DNA of 14,679 nucleotides from DATLCI01 sp046714215 (GTDB lineage Bacteria; Acidobacteriota; Terriglobia; Terriglobales; Acidobacteriaceae), in the NCBI GenBank assembly GCA_046714215.1, contig JBKKBM010000292.1, positions 1-14,679 of the forward strand, read 5' to 3'. This document shows, in pieces, positions 6,556-14,075 of the stretch (the stretch's first letter is position 1; the number at the start of each line of letters is the position of its first letter). The position numbers were made by a program, and so were the translations under genes. Below the pieces are notes generated by a model. It was not told where the DNA came from, did not search any database, and worked only from the letters and a program-made list of their open reading frames with translations.

Positions 6556-7945
6556 GGAGCCCTCCTTTCAGCGCCGACACGCGGCTTTTCATCGCCACCA
6601 TTGCGGCCTTCACCTGCGACACCGCTGTGCCCCCGATGACGTCGTGACAATCGAGTACAGCGCGCAGCTCGAGCGCGGCGAAGAAGTCCTGGCCGAACTC
6701 CGGGGCCAGCTTCTGCAATTCTGCCAGCGGCAGTTGCTGCAACTCGCAACCTTTATCCAGCCCCATGCGCACCGCGTTGCCGATGTGCTCGTGCGCGCGG
6801 CGAAAAGGCACGCCCTTCTTCACCAGATAGCTGGCGGCGGCCAGGGCGTTCATGTAACCCGTGTTAGCGGCGGCCTGCATCTCCGCCAGATCCAACTCCA
6901 CCGTCTTCACGAAGCCGGACATGGTTTTCACCATATCCAGCGATTGTTCAGCGGCGTCGAAGATGGGCTGCTGGGTCTCCTGAAAGTCTTTGTTGTATGC
7001 GAGCGGCGTACCCTTCAGCGTGATGAGCAAGGTATTGGCGGCGCTGATCACGCGCGCCGCCTTGCCCCGGACCAACTCCATCGCATCTGGGTTCTTCTTC
7101 TGCGGCATGGCGCTGCTGCCCGTGGAATAGGCTTCAGGCAGCTGCACGAAAGAGAACTCCTGCGTGGAGAAGATGATCATTTCCTCCGCCCAGCGGCTCA
7201 TGTGAACAGCTAAGAGCGACACTGCCTGCACGAACTCCACGGCAAAGTCGCGATCGCTGGTAGCGTCGAGAGAATTGGCGGTGGGCGCGTCGAAGCCCAG
7301 ATCGGCTGCCATCATCTTGCGATCGAGTGGAAGCGTGGCACCAGCCAGCGCACCCGAGCCCAGCGGACACAGATTCATGCGCGCGCGGCAGTCAGCCAAG
7401 CGGCTGATGTCGCGGGCGAACATCTCCGCATAGGCCAGGAGCCAATGCGCGACGAGGACGGGTTCGGCCTTTTGCAGGTGCGTGTAAGCGGGCATCACCG
7501 CATCACCCGCCTGCTCCGCTTTCTCAATGAGCGCTTCCAGCAAGCCAATGAGCAGCAGGTGCAGGTGATCGATGTTGCTGCGCACATGCAAGCGCAAGTC
7601 GGTGGCGATCTGCTCGTTGCGGCTGCGTCCGCTGTGCAGCTTGTAGCCCACTTCGCCGATGAGCGCGACCAATTCTTTCTCTACAAAATGATGGACGTCT
7701 TCCGCATCCTCATCATTCAAGTGGTCAGGACGAGTGGCCGCACGCTGCGCAATGGCTTTGAGTCCGTCCTCGATCTGCTTCAACTCCGCGGCGGTGAGCA
7801 CGCCGATCGCGGACAGAGCCCGGGCGTGAGCCTGGCTGGCCGCCAACTCTTCGCCGAGCAGTCGCTGGTCAAAGGGAAATGACCTTTGCCAGCGCTCGAA
7901 GTCCGGATTGAGGGGCTGCCGGAAGCGGCCTGACCACATCTTCAT
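6542..7945 (-). CDS. argH: Argininosuccinate lyase
   Basis: Cleaves argininosuccinate to arginine and fumarate, the last step of the pathway; acts as a homotetramer in the cytoplasm. The 467-residue protein is full length. It has HSGRSRNEQ (104-112), the catalytic histidine block THLQKAEP (155-162), and the superfamily signature GSSAMPQKKNPD (276-287) carrying the catalytic serine loop. The ATG at 7945 directly abuts the argG stop (TAGATG). A second ATG two codons later (7939) is possible, but GAGGTG in the argG end is better spaced for 7945. The 3' end overlaps the acetylglutamate synthase gene by 14 nt. Confidence 0.97.
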   Translation of the reverse strand: MKMWSGRFRQPLNPDFERWQRSFPFDQRLLGEELAASQAHARALSAIGVLTAAELKQIEDGLKAIAQRAATRPDHLNDEDAEDVHHFVEKELVALIGEVGYKLHSGRSRNEQIATDLRLHVRSNIDHLHLLLIGLLEALIEKAEQAGDAVMPAYTHLQKAEPVLVAHWLLAYAEMFARDISRLADCRARMNLCPLGSGALAGATLPLDRKMMAADLGFDAPTANSLDATSDRDFAVEFVQAVSLLAVHMSRWAEEMIIFSTQEFSFVQLPEAYSTGSSAMPQKKNPDAMELVRGKAARVISAANTLLITLKGTPLAYNKDFQETQQPIFDAAEQSLDMVKTMSGFVKTVELDLAEMQAAANTGYMNALAAASYLVKKGVPFRRAHEHIGNAVRMGLDKGCELQQLPLAELQKLAPEFGQDFFAALELRAVLDCHDVIGGTAVSQVKAAMVAMKSRVSALKGGLHAYA

Positions 7946-9178
7946 CTACTTCAACACCTCGTCCTTGGTCTTCTGTTTCAGCTTCTGCGCCAACAAGGCG
8001 CGCGAACGCGCCGGCAGACCGAGGATACGGATAAAACCTTGTGCATCCTTCTGGTCGTAGCTGTCGCCCATGGTGAACGACGACAAGTCCGTGCGATAGA
8101 GCGAGAAGTCAGACTGCCGCGCAATCACATCGACATTGCCCTTGTACAAGCTCAGCTTCACGCTGCCCGTGACGTTGGCTTGCGTGCTGGCAACGAACGC
8201 GTCCAGCGATTCGCGCAGCGGCGTGAACCACAGCCCGAAGTACACCAACTCCGCATATTTCAGCGCGACGTGCTGCTTGAAGTGCATGAGATCGCGGTCG
8301 AGGCACAGTGCTTCGAGCTCTCGATGCGCGGTCAACAGCAGCGTGCCTGCGGGCGTTTCATAGCAGCCCCGCGACTTCATGCCGACAAAACGGTTCTCGA
8401 CGACGTCCACGCGGCCGACGGCGTTGCGCCCCGCGATATCGTTGAGTAACTCCACCAGCGCGACGGAATCAAGCTTCATGCCATTGACGGAGACGGGTGT
8501 GCCGGCTAGAAAGCCGACCTCGACCGCTTCCGCGCGGTCCGGCGCGTCTTGAGGCGAGCGCGTGATCTGCCACGTGGTCTCGAGCGGCGCGTTGGCCGGG
8601 TCTTCCAGTTCCCCGCCCTCATGACTCAGGTGCCAGATGTTCTTATCGCGCGAATGGATCTTCGCGCGGCTGGCCTCCACCGGGATCTTGCGCTGCTCGG
8701 CGTAGTCGATGCAGTCTTCGCGCGACTTCAACTTCCACTCCCGCCACGGCGCGATCACTTCCAGTTGCGGCGCCAGCGCCTGGTACGCATGCTCAAAGCG
8801 GACTTGGTCGTTGCCCTTGCCAGTGCAGCCGTGCGCGACCGCGTCAGCATTCTCTTCCAGCGCGACTTCCACCTGATGCTTGGCGATCACCGGCCGGGCC
8901 AGCGATGTGCCCAGGAGATACTTGTGCTCGTACACGGCGCCCGCACGCAGCGCGGGAAAGACGTAGCCGGAGAGAAACTCCTCGCGCATGTCCCGCACCA
9001 CGACTTTAGACGCACCGGTGTCATAGGCCTTCTTGACCACCGCTTCGCTGTCGTCTCCCTGGCCCACGTCGCCCACCATGGCAATGACGTCGCAGCTGTA
9101 GTTCTCCTTCAGCCACGGAATGATGATGGAGGTATCGAGACCTCCCGAATATGCCAGGACGACTTTCTTCTTAGACAT
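7946..9178 (-). CDS. argG: Argininosuccinate synthase
   Basis: Joins citrulline and aspartate with ATP hydrolysis to AMP and PPi. The 410-residue protein is of the usual length. It has the N-type ATP pyrophosphatase P-loop AYSGGLDTS (9-17), YEHKYLLGTSLARP (83-96) and HGCTGKGNDQVRFE (116-129), all diagnostic of ArgG. The start at 9178 is preceded by AAGGAG at 5 nt and overlaps the argF stop by 8 nt; the stop abuts argH. Fifth of the eight biosynthetic genes in the operon. Confidence 0.98.
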   Translation of the reverse strand: MSKKKVVLAYSGGLDTSIIIPWLKENYSCDVIAMVGDVGQGDDSEAVVKKAYDTGASKVVVRDMREEFLSGYVFPALRAGAVYEHKYLLGTSLARPVIAKHQVEVALEENADAVAHGCTGKGNDQVRFEHAYQALAPQLEVIAPWREWKLKSREDCIDYAEQRKIPVEASRAKIHSRDKNIWHLSHEGGELEDPANAPLETTWQITRSPQDAPDRAEAVEVGFLAGTPVSVNGMKLDSVALVELLNDIAGRNAVGRVDVVENRFVGMKSRGCYETPAGTLLLTAHRELEALCLDRDLMHFKQHVALKYAELVYFGLWFTPLRESLDAFVASTQANVTGSVKLSLYKGNVDVIARQSDFSLYRTDLSSFTMGDSYDQKDAQGFIRILGLPARSRALLAQKLKQKTKDEVLK

Positions 9179-10211
9179 GCAAGCTCCTTGGCGTGCGGCG
9201 CATGCCGCCGCCCAAAAGTAGTAACAAGATGGCTTTCTGTACGTGCAAACGATTCTCCGCCTGGTCGAAGACGACGGAGCACGGTGAATCGATCACCTCA
9301 GCGGTGACTTCCGAACCACGATGTGCTGGGAGGCAATGCATGAACAGGGCACCGGCATCGGCACTGGCCATCAACTCATCATTCACCTGGAAGGGCGCGA
9401 AGATACGTGCACGATCGCCCGCCTCATCTTCTTGACCCATGCTGGCCCATACGTCGGTATAGACGGCGTCAGCGCCCGTGACCGCCAACACGGGATCATT
9501 GGTGATCTCGATGCGCGCACCCGTACCCGCGGCGATGGCGAGCGCCGCCACCACGACCTCCGGCTTCGGGGCGTAGCCCACCGGCGTCGCGATGGAGATG
9601 GTCGAGCCGAGACTTGCGGCCATCAGCATCAGCGAGTGGGCAACATTGTTGCCATCGCCAACGTACGCCAGGCGGACCTTTCTCACATCGCCAAAGCGCT
9701 CCTGCAGCGTCATGTAATCGGCCAGAGCCTGGCACGGATGCTCCAAGTCGCTCAACGCGTTCACCACCGGGATGGACGCATGTTCCGCCATGCCGGTGAC
9801 GGTAGCGTGGTCGAACGTCCGCAGCACCACCGCATGCACCCAGCGCTCGAGGTTATGCGCGATGTCTGAGAGCGGCTCGCGTTCGTCCAGCCGGGAGCGA
9901 GTCTGGTCGACAAAGAACGAAGTGCCGCCCAGGCTGGCGATGCCGGCTTCAAACGTCAGCCGTGTGCGCAGAGACGGCTTCTCAAAGAACAGCACCACCT
10001 GCTTGCCGCTGAGGGCCTCGCGAAAATCCGCGGGACGCGCCTTCACCAGGGCCGCCAGGTCGAGGATGCTCTGCAACTCCGCTGACGAACAATCCTGAAT
10101 GGACACCAGGTCGCGATTGACGAGCGCCGGCGTCTGCGTCGAAGCCCGCCGCGCGGCGGTCACAGGTACGGCTACTAGGAGCTTGCTGCTCAATCTTCTT
10201 TCCTCCTTCAT
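9171..10211 (-). CDS. argF: Ornithine carbamoyltransferase
   Basis: Makes citrulline from ornithine and carbamoyl phosphate. Motifs are the carbamoyl-phosphate loop SLRTR (80-84, where STRTR is most common), HPCQALADY (158-166), the SMG ornithine loop in YTDVWASMGQE (251-261), and MHCLPAHRG (291-299) with the active-site cysteine. ArgJ in the same operon supplies free ornithine, which fits OTC and not acetylornithine carbamoyltransferase. The start is uncertain. ATG 10211 overlaps the argD stop as ATGA but has a poor ribosome site. A TTG at 10193, six codons in, has AAGGAGG at an 8-nt spacing (10208-10202) and is a serious alternative. Either way the protein has roughly 25-30 residues before the conserved domain, a little longer than usual. 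Confidence 0.95.
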   Translation of the reverse strand: MKEERRLSSKLLVAVPVTAARRASTQTPALVNRDLVSIQDCSSAELQSILDLAALVKARPADFREALSGKQVVLFFEKPSLRTRLTFEAGIASLGGTSFFVDQTRSRLDEREPLSDIAHNLERWVHAVVLRTFDHATVTGMAEHASIPVVNALSDLEHPCQALADYMTLQERFGDVRKVRLAYVGDGNNVAHSLMLMAASLGSTISIATPVGYAPKPEVVVAALAIAAGTGARIEITNDPVLAVTGADAVYTDVWASMGQEDEAGDRARIFAPFQVNDELMASADAGALFMHCLPAHRGSEVTAEVIDSPCSVVFDQAENRLHVQKAILLLLLGGGMRRTPRSLHV

Positions 10212-11446
10212 GACGCCGCCTGCGTTTTTTTCGAGGCGAGCGTGCGCAACACCTGATCCAGGGCTTTCACTACCTGGTCCACATGCTTTTTTTCGACGAT
10301 GTACGGCGGTAGAAAACGCAGCACCGTCTCATTCGTCCGGTTGATGATGATGCCCTGCTCCAGCATCGCGGCCACGGCGGCCTTGGCCAGATCCGCCGAA
10401 TCCAACTCCGCGCCGATGAACAACCCCATGCCGCGCACATCCTTAATACAGGCATGCTTCTTCTGCATGAAGGTAAGCTGCTTGCGGAAATAGGCGCCAA
10501 CATTAGTGTTGTGCGTGAGCAGCTTTTTCTGCTCGATCACGCGCATCACTTCCAACGCGACCGCACACGCTAGCGGCCCACCGCCAAACGTGGTGCCGTG
10601 CATCCCGGGGTGCAAACACGCCGAAACGGCGTCGGTCGTCAGGATAGCGCCTAGCGGCAGCCCACCCGCGATGGGTTTGGCCAGCGTGACCACATCCGGC
10701 AGCACGCCGTAGTGTTGATAGGCAAAATATTTTCCCGTGCGGCCCATGCCGGACTGGATCTCATCCAGGATGAGCAGCGCGCCTGACTTCTTCGTCAACT
10801 CGCGCGCCGCCTGCATGAATTCCTTCGACACCGGACGCACGCCCCCCTCGCCCTGGATAGGCTCGATGCAAACCGCGCAAACGGTGGCGTCAAACTTCTG
10901 CTTCAGGTCGGCGACGTCATTGAAGCGCACAAATTCCACGCCCGGCATCAGCGGAACAAACGGCTTCTGGTACTTCTGCTGTCCCGTCGTCGCCAGCGAG
11001 CCCATGGTGCGCCCGTGAAAAGAATTCTCCAACGCCAGCATGCGCCAGCGCGGCTGGCTGCCATTCTGGTTCACATGCTGCGCATAGGCGCGCGCGAATT
11101 TCAGCGCGCCTTCCCACGCTTCGGTACCGCTGTTGGTGAAGAACACGCGATTGAGTCCGGAAACCCGCGCCAGCTTCCCCGCCAACTTCGCCGTAAACGG
11201 ATGGAAGAACAAGTTGGAAACATGAACGAGCTTCCGCGCCTGCTTGGTCAGCACCTTGGTGAGCGCGGGATGGCTATAGCCGAGCGCGTTCACGCCGATG
11301 CCGCTAAGAAAATCCAGGTACTTGCGGCCGTCGGCGCCATAGAGATAGACCCCGGCGCCGCGATCCACCAGGATCTGCAAACGGTCATAGGTCGGCAGCA
11401 GGACTTCTGCCTCGGCTTTTTTCACGGAGGCTAGGTTCATCTTCAT
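10208..11446 (-). CDS. argD: Acetylornithine aminotransferase (PLP-dependent, class III)
   Basis: Interconverts N-acetylglutamate semialdehyde and N-acetylornithine with glutamate as amino donor. The protein is 412 residues from the chosen start. It shows NSGTEAWEGALKFAR (phosphate-binding region), FHGRTMGSL, EPIQGEGGV, and LLILDEIQSGMGRTGK with Asp228 contacting the pyridine nitrogen. LAKPIAGGLPLGA carries the PLP lysine (Lys257). The frame is open 40 codons further upstream (to 11566), but that part lies wholly inside argB and looks non-coding. ATG 11446 has GGAGGTGA 7 nt before it and overlaps the argB stop as ATGA. A second ATG at 11440 is less well spaced. Confidence 0.96.
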   Translation of the reverse strand: MKMNLASVKKAEAEVLLPTYDRLQILVDRGAGVYLYGADGRKYLDFLSGIGVNALGYSHPALTKVLTKQARKLVHVSNLFFHPFTAKLAGKLARVSGLNRVFFTNSGTEAWEGALKFARAYAQHVNQNGSQPRWRMLALENSFHGRTMGSLATTGQQKYQKPFVPLMPGVEFVRFNDVADLKQKFDATVCAVCIEPIQGEGGVRPVSKEFMQAARELTKKSGALLILDEIQSGMGRTGKYFAYQHYGVLPDVVTLAKPIAGGLPLGAILTTDAVSACLHPGMHGTTFGGGPLACAVALEVMRVIEQKKLLTHNTNVGAYFRKQLTFMQKKHACIKDVRGMGLFIGAELDSADLAKAAVAAMLEQGIIINRTNETVLRFLPPYIVEKKHVDQVVKALDQVLRTLASKKTQAAS

Positions 11447-12228
11447 GCCACCATCACCTCCGTGCCGCTCTCGATGCGCGTGGAATAAAAGTCGGGTAGA
11501 TGCGACGCCTCCGACGCCGGCAGGATACGCACACGGCCCACACCGCGCCGCAGCGCCTCTTTGCAAGCGGCCAATTTGGGCAGCATGCCGCCCGAGACCA
11601 CCAGATCCCGTTCGAGGACTTCAATCTCCTTCAATTTGAGCCAGCGGATCACCGCGCCGTCAGGACCCTTCACACCCTGCACGTCCGTCAAGAAGACAAG
11701 CGCATTGGCGTGGCAGGCGACAGCACACGCCGCAGCCATCTGGTCCGCGTTGATGTTGTAGTACTCGCCGTCTGATCCGAGCGCCAGGCTGGATATGACC
11801 GGTACCGCGTCGCAGTTCCAGATTGCTTCGATCCAACGCGGGTCCGCCGAGCTGATCTCGCCGACGAATCCAAGGTCGACGCCATTCGTCATCTTCTTGC
11901 GCGCGCGGAAGGCGAGACCGTCGCCGCCGCAGAGGCCCATCGCGGGCTGTCCGATGGCGGAAAGCGCCGCCACTAGCGCCTTATTCACGCCGCCCGCGAG
12001 CACCATAAGGGCCATGTCGCGGGTCGCGCCATCGGTCACGCGCAGTCCATTGATGAACTCGCTTTCTTTGCCGAGCTGGTGCATCATGCGCGTCAACGCC
12101 GCGCCGCCGCCATGGACCACGGCCACCTGATGGCCTTCCGCCGTCAACTGCGCCACTGCCCGGGCGCACTGCTGCAACATCGCTTTATCGTCGACCGCGG
12201 CCCCACCGATCTTGACTACTAGCCTCAA
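11443..12228 (-). CDS. argB: Acetylglutamate kinase (TTG start)
   Basis: Phosphorylates N-acetylglutamate. The 261-residue amino-acid-kinase protein has Lys6 in VKIGG, VVHGGG (37-42), GLRVTDG with Arg63, NINAD (158-162), TDVQGVK, and SGGMLPK with the catalytic Lys218. Translation must start at TTG 12228: VKIGG begins only five residues in, the next Met is far too late, and a GAGGGG lies 5 nt upstream. The TTG overlaps the argC stop as TTGA. The N-terminal helix found in arginine-inhibited hexameric kinases is absent, as in E. coli ArgB, so this enzyme is probably not feedback-inhibited (inference). Confidence 0.96.
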   Translation of the reverse strand: MRLVVKIGGAAVDDKAMLQQCARAVAQLTAEGHQVAVVHGGGAALTRMMHQLGKESEFINGLRVTDGATRDMALMVLAGGVNKALVAALSAIGQPAMGLCGGDGLAFRARKKMTNGVDLGFVGEISSADPRWIEAIWNCDAVPVISSLALGSDGEYYNINADQMAAACAVACHANALVFLTDVQGVKGPDGAVIRWLKLKEIEVLERDLVVSGGMLPKLAACKEALRRGVGRVRILPASEASHLPDFYSTRIESGTEVMVA

Positions 12229-13271
12229 TTCAGCCCCTCTTTCTCATTCCATCCGAACATCACATTCATGTTCTGCACCGCCTGCCCCGCCGCCCCCTTG
12301 ATCAGGTTGTCGAGGCAGGAGACAATGACGAGGCGTTTACCGTCCGGCGACAAGGTAAAGCCGACGTCGCAGAAATTGCTGCGCACCGAATACTGGATCT
12401 GCGGCAACTGGCCCGCGGGAAAGACCCGCACCCACGCACTCTCCGCGTAAAACTTCCGATACAACGCTTCGATCTCTTGTGGAGTCGCCGCGGCGCTCAA
12501 CCGCACATACATCGTCGCCAGGATCCCGCGCGGGATCGGCAGCAGATGCGGAGTAAACACCAACTCCGCATCATCGAGCTGCAACTGCTCCAAGATCTCT
12601 CCCGTATGTCGATGTCCAAACACGGAATACGCCGAAAGGTTGTCGGCCACTTCAACGAAGTGCGTCTTCGCCGTCGGCGCTTTGCCCGCGCCGGAGACAC
12701 CAGATTTCGCGTCGCAGATGATGCCCGCACTTTTGTCGAGCAGCCCGCTCTGCACGACAGGCGCCAGCCCTAAGATCACTGATGTCGCATAGCAGCCGGG
12801 ATTCGCGACCAGTTGCGCAGCCTTGATGGCCGCGCGGTTCAACTCCGGCAGCCCGTACGCAGCGGCCGCGTCCAGTTGGGCGGCAACGTCCGCATCTTTA
12901 TCGTCAAAGCCATACACCGCGCGATGGAGTGCGCTCTTCAGCCGCCACGCACCGCTCAGATCCACCACCCGGAGCCCTTGCGCCATGGCTTCCGGCATCC
13001 ACTCGCGCGAGACTTCGTGCGGCGTCGCCAGGAACAGCAACTCCACGTCGCGCTCGCGCAGCAGCTTCCAGGAGAACGGCGCCACCCGGTGCCCGCCATT
13101 GCCGCTGATGTGCGGATAAACGTGCCCCAAGTCAAAATGCGCAGCGCTCTCGCCGGCGCGACTCAGCAACAACGGCGGCGCCGTGCGCGGATGGTTTAGC
13201 AAGAGACGCGTGAGCTCAAAGCCCGCGTACCCGGTCGCTCCCACGACCGCGGTCTGTATCGGTTGGGCCAT
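12225..13271 (-). CDS. argC: N-acetyl-gamma-glutamyl-phosphate reductase
   Basis: NADPH-dependent reduction of N-acetylglutamyl phosphate to the semialdehyde. The 348-residue protein has the nucleotide-binding GATGYAG (11-17), YGLPELNR (139-146), the active-site cysteine Cys160 in ANPGCYATS, and FGHRHTGEI with the probable catalytic His220. The ATG shares its A with the argR stop (TAATG). First biosynthetic gene of the operon after the regulator. Confidence 0.97.
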   Translation of the reverse strand: MAQPIQTAVVGATGYAGFELTRLLLNHPRTAPPLLLSRAGESAAHFDLGHVYPHISGNGGHRVAPFSWKLLRERDVELLFLATPHEVSREWMPEAMAQGLRVVDLSGAWRLKSALHRAVYGFDDKDADVAAQLDAAAAYGLPELNRAAIKAAQLVANPGCYATSVILGLAPVVQSGLLDKSAGIICDAKSGVSGAGKAPTAKTHFVEVADNLSAYSVFGHRHTGEILEQLQLDDAELVFTPHLLPIPRGILATMYVRLSAAATPQEIEALYRKFYAESAWVRVFPAGQLPQIQYSVRSNFCDVGFTLSPDGKRLVIVSCLDNLIKGAAGQAVQNMNVMFGWNEKEGLN

Positions 13272-13726
13272 TAGGCCAGCATCTCCCGGATGCGGGATGC
13301 CAGCTTCGCGGCGGACTTCTTGGTCGAAGAAATGATAAGCACGGTATCGTCGCCGCCAACCGTGCCGATCACTTCCCGCCAGGCTTCAGCGTCGAGGGCC
13401 AGCGCCACCGGCTGGGCGCTGCCCGCGCTGGTCTTGAGCACCAGCAGGTTCTGCGCTTCGCGGATCTCGGTGACAAACTCGCGGATGAGGCGGGAGACCG
13501 GAGGCACGCCATTCTCGGAGCCCCCGGCGTGGCCATTCTCGCCCTGCAGCAAGGAATAGCCCTCGCCCGTCTTCACCAGGCCGAGCTCGTTGATGTCGCG
13601 CGAAAGGGTAGCCTGGGTCACGCGGAAGCCGCGGCGGGCGAGGTGCTTGCGCAACTCATCCTGGCTCCACACTTCCTCGTTCTTCACCAGCTCCAAGAGC
13701 GCTTGTTGGCGTGTCAGTTTTGACAT
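13271..13726 (-). CDS. argR: Arginine repressor ArgR
   Basis: A 151-residue transcription regulator that senses arginine. The N-terminal winged helix-turn-helix (about 1-62) has the recognition helix VTQATLSRDINELGLVK (36-52), with Ser42-Arg43 as in the family. A short linker of about 15 residues follows. The C-terminal oligomerisation and arginine-binding domain (about 78-150) has GTVGGDDT (121-128), whose two Asp contact arginine in hexameric ArgR. The frame is open to 14227, but ATG 13726 gives the standard ArgR N-terminus MSKLTRQQALLELV. No Shine-Dalgarno sequence is present, and a TATAAT box ends 7 nt before the ATG, so the mRNA may be leaderless. Leading the operon it should control, it is probably autoregulated through the ARG boxes at 13728-13761. 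Confidence 0.96.
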   Translation of the reverse strand: MSKLTRQQALLELVKNEEVWSQDELRKHLARRGFRVTQATLSRDINELGLVKTGEGYSLLQGENGHAGGSENGVPPVSRLIREFVTEIREAQNLLVLKTSAGSAQPVALALDAEAWREVIGTVGGDDTVLIISSTKKSAAKLASRIREMLA

Positions 13727-13727
13727 A

Positions 13728-13741
13728 TGAATAATTATACA
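13728..13741 (-). promoter_or_regulatory. ARG box 2 (ArgR operator)
   Basis: TGTATAATTATTCA matches the ARG-box core TGAAT-N4-ATTCA at 9 of 10 palindromic positions. It contains the TATAAT -10 candidate and ends 1 nt before the argR start. Known from E. coli/Bacillus ArgR; assignment by pattern. Confidence 0.8.
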
Positions 13742-13774
13742 TACAACTGTATAAATATTCACTGGCAGCGTCAA
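13734..13774 (-). promoter_or_regulatory. Promoter of the argR-led arginine operon
   Basis: Two overlapping readings are possible. One has TTGACG (13774-13769) with TACAGT (13751-13746) at 17 bp, starting near 13739. The other has the perfect -10 TATAAT (13739-13734) with a weak -35, starting at about 13727, right at the argR ATG. Either is covered by the ARG boxes, so bound ArgR would block it. Confidence 0.65.
13748..13761 (-). promoter_or_regulatory. ARG box 1 (ArgR operator)
   Basis: TGAATATTTATACA matches TGAAT-N4-ATTCA at 9 of 10 positions. Its centre is 20 bp from that of box 2, about two helical turns, close to the tandem arrangement that hexameric ArgR binds. Confidence 0.8.
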
Positions 13775-14030
13775 GCATTTTATAAGATTTTTCGTCTTTT
13801 CAGGCCCCGCTGAGAAGTAGTTCCCGCTTAGCGGGGGCGGGCGCGGCGGATCCACCGGATAATCAGGCAAAGTTCGAGCGGGGGTTGGCCAAGGGACACT
13901 ACGCACGCCGCGATTCCCGAACCCGTACCCAGGGGCGCTAGTCCCCTTTTGGTCTTTGGCGAACGCATCATCGATGACAACGCTTGCGTACTGCGGGTGC
14001 CTGCGGTCTACTCGAGCTTGGAGTCTCGAG
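13763..14030. other. Intergenic region between argR and the HisKA-domain gene
   Basis: It holds the upstream part of the arg promoter, an AT-rich stretch to about 13800, the hairpin at 13805-13836, and a weak plus-strand hairpin AGGGG/CCCCT followed by TTT (13931-13950). No recognisable gene was found in this stretch, although long frames are open on both strands. Confidence 0.6.
13805..13836. repeat. Inverted repeat between divergent genes
   Basis: CCCCGCTGAG (13805-13814) pairs with CTTAGCGGGG (13827-13836) over 10 bp with one G-U, closing a 12-nt loop. No T-tract follows on either strand, so it is not a standard terminator. Function unknown. Confidence 0.6.
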
Positions 14031-14075
14031 ATGGAGTCTCGAGCTATGGATTCTGAAGCTATGGATTTGCGAGCC
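14031..14075 (+). repeat. Three imperfect 15-bp tandem repeats at the start of the HisKA gene
   Basis: Units at 14031, 14046 and 14061 each begin ATGGA and encode MESRA, MDSEA and MDLRA. Just upstream GGAGTCTCGAG occurs at 14020-14030 and again at 14033-14043, and CTCGAG is present three times (14011, 14025, 14038). Each unit offers an in-frame ATG. Confidence 0.7.

Noticed and set aside
11447..11566. 40-codon N-terminal extension of argD
   Set aside because: Lies wholly inside argB on the same strand; ATG 11446 has an excellent ribosome site and an ATGA overlap with argB.
13720..13755. Possible plus-strand promoter (TTGACA 13720-13725 with TATAAA 13750-13755) for the HisKA gene
   Set aside because: The spacer would be 24 bp and the gene starts 275 bp further on; the AT-rich bases are better explained by the ARG boxes and the arg promoter.
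13931..13950. Weak plus-strand terminator-like hairpin (AGGGG/CCCCT + TTT)
   Set aside because: Only 5 bp and a short T run, with no transcript known to need termination here.
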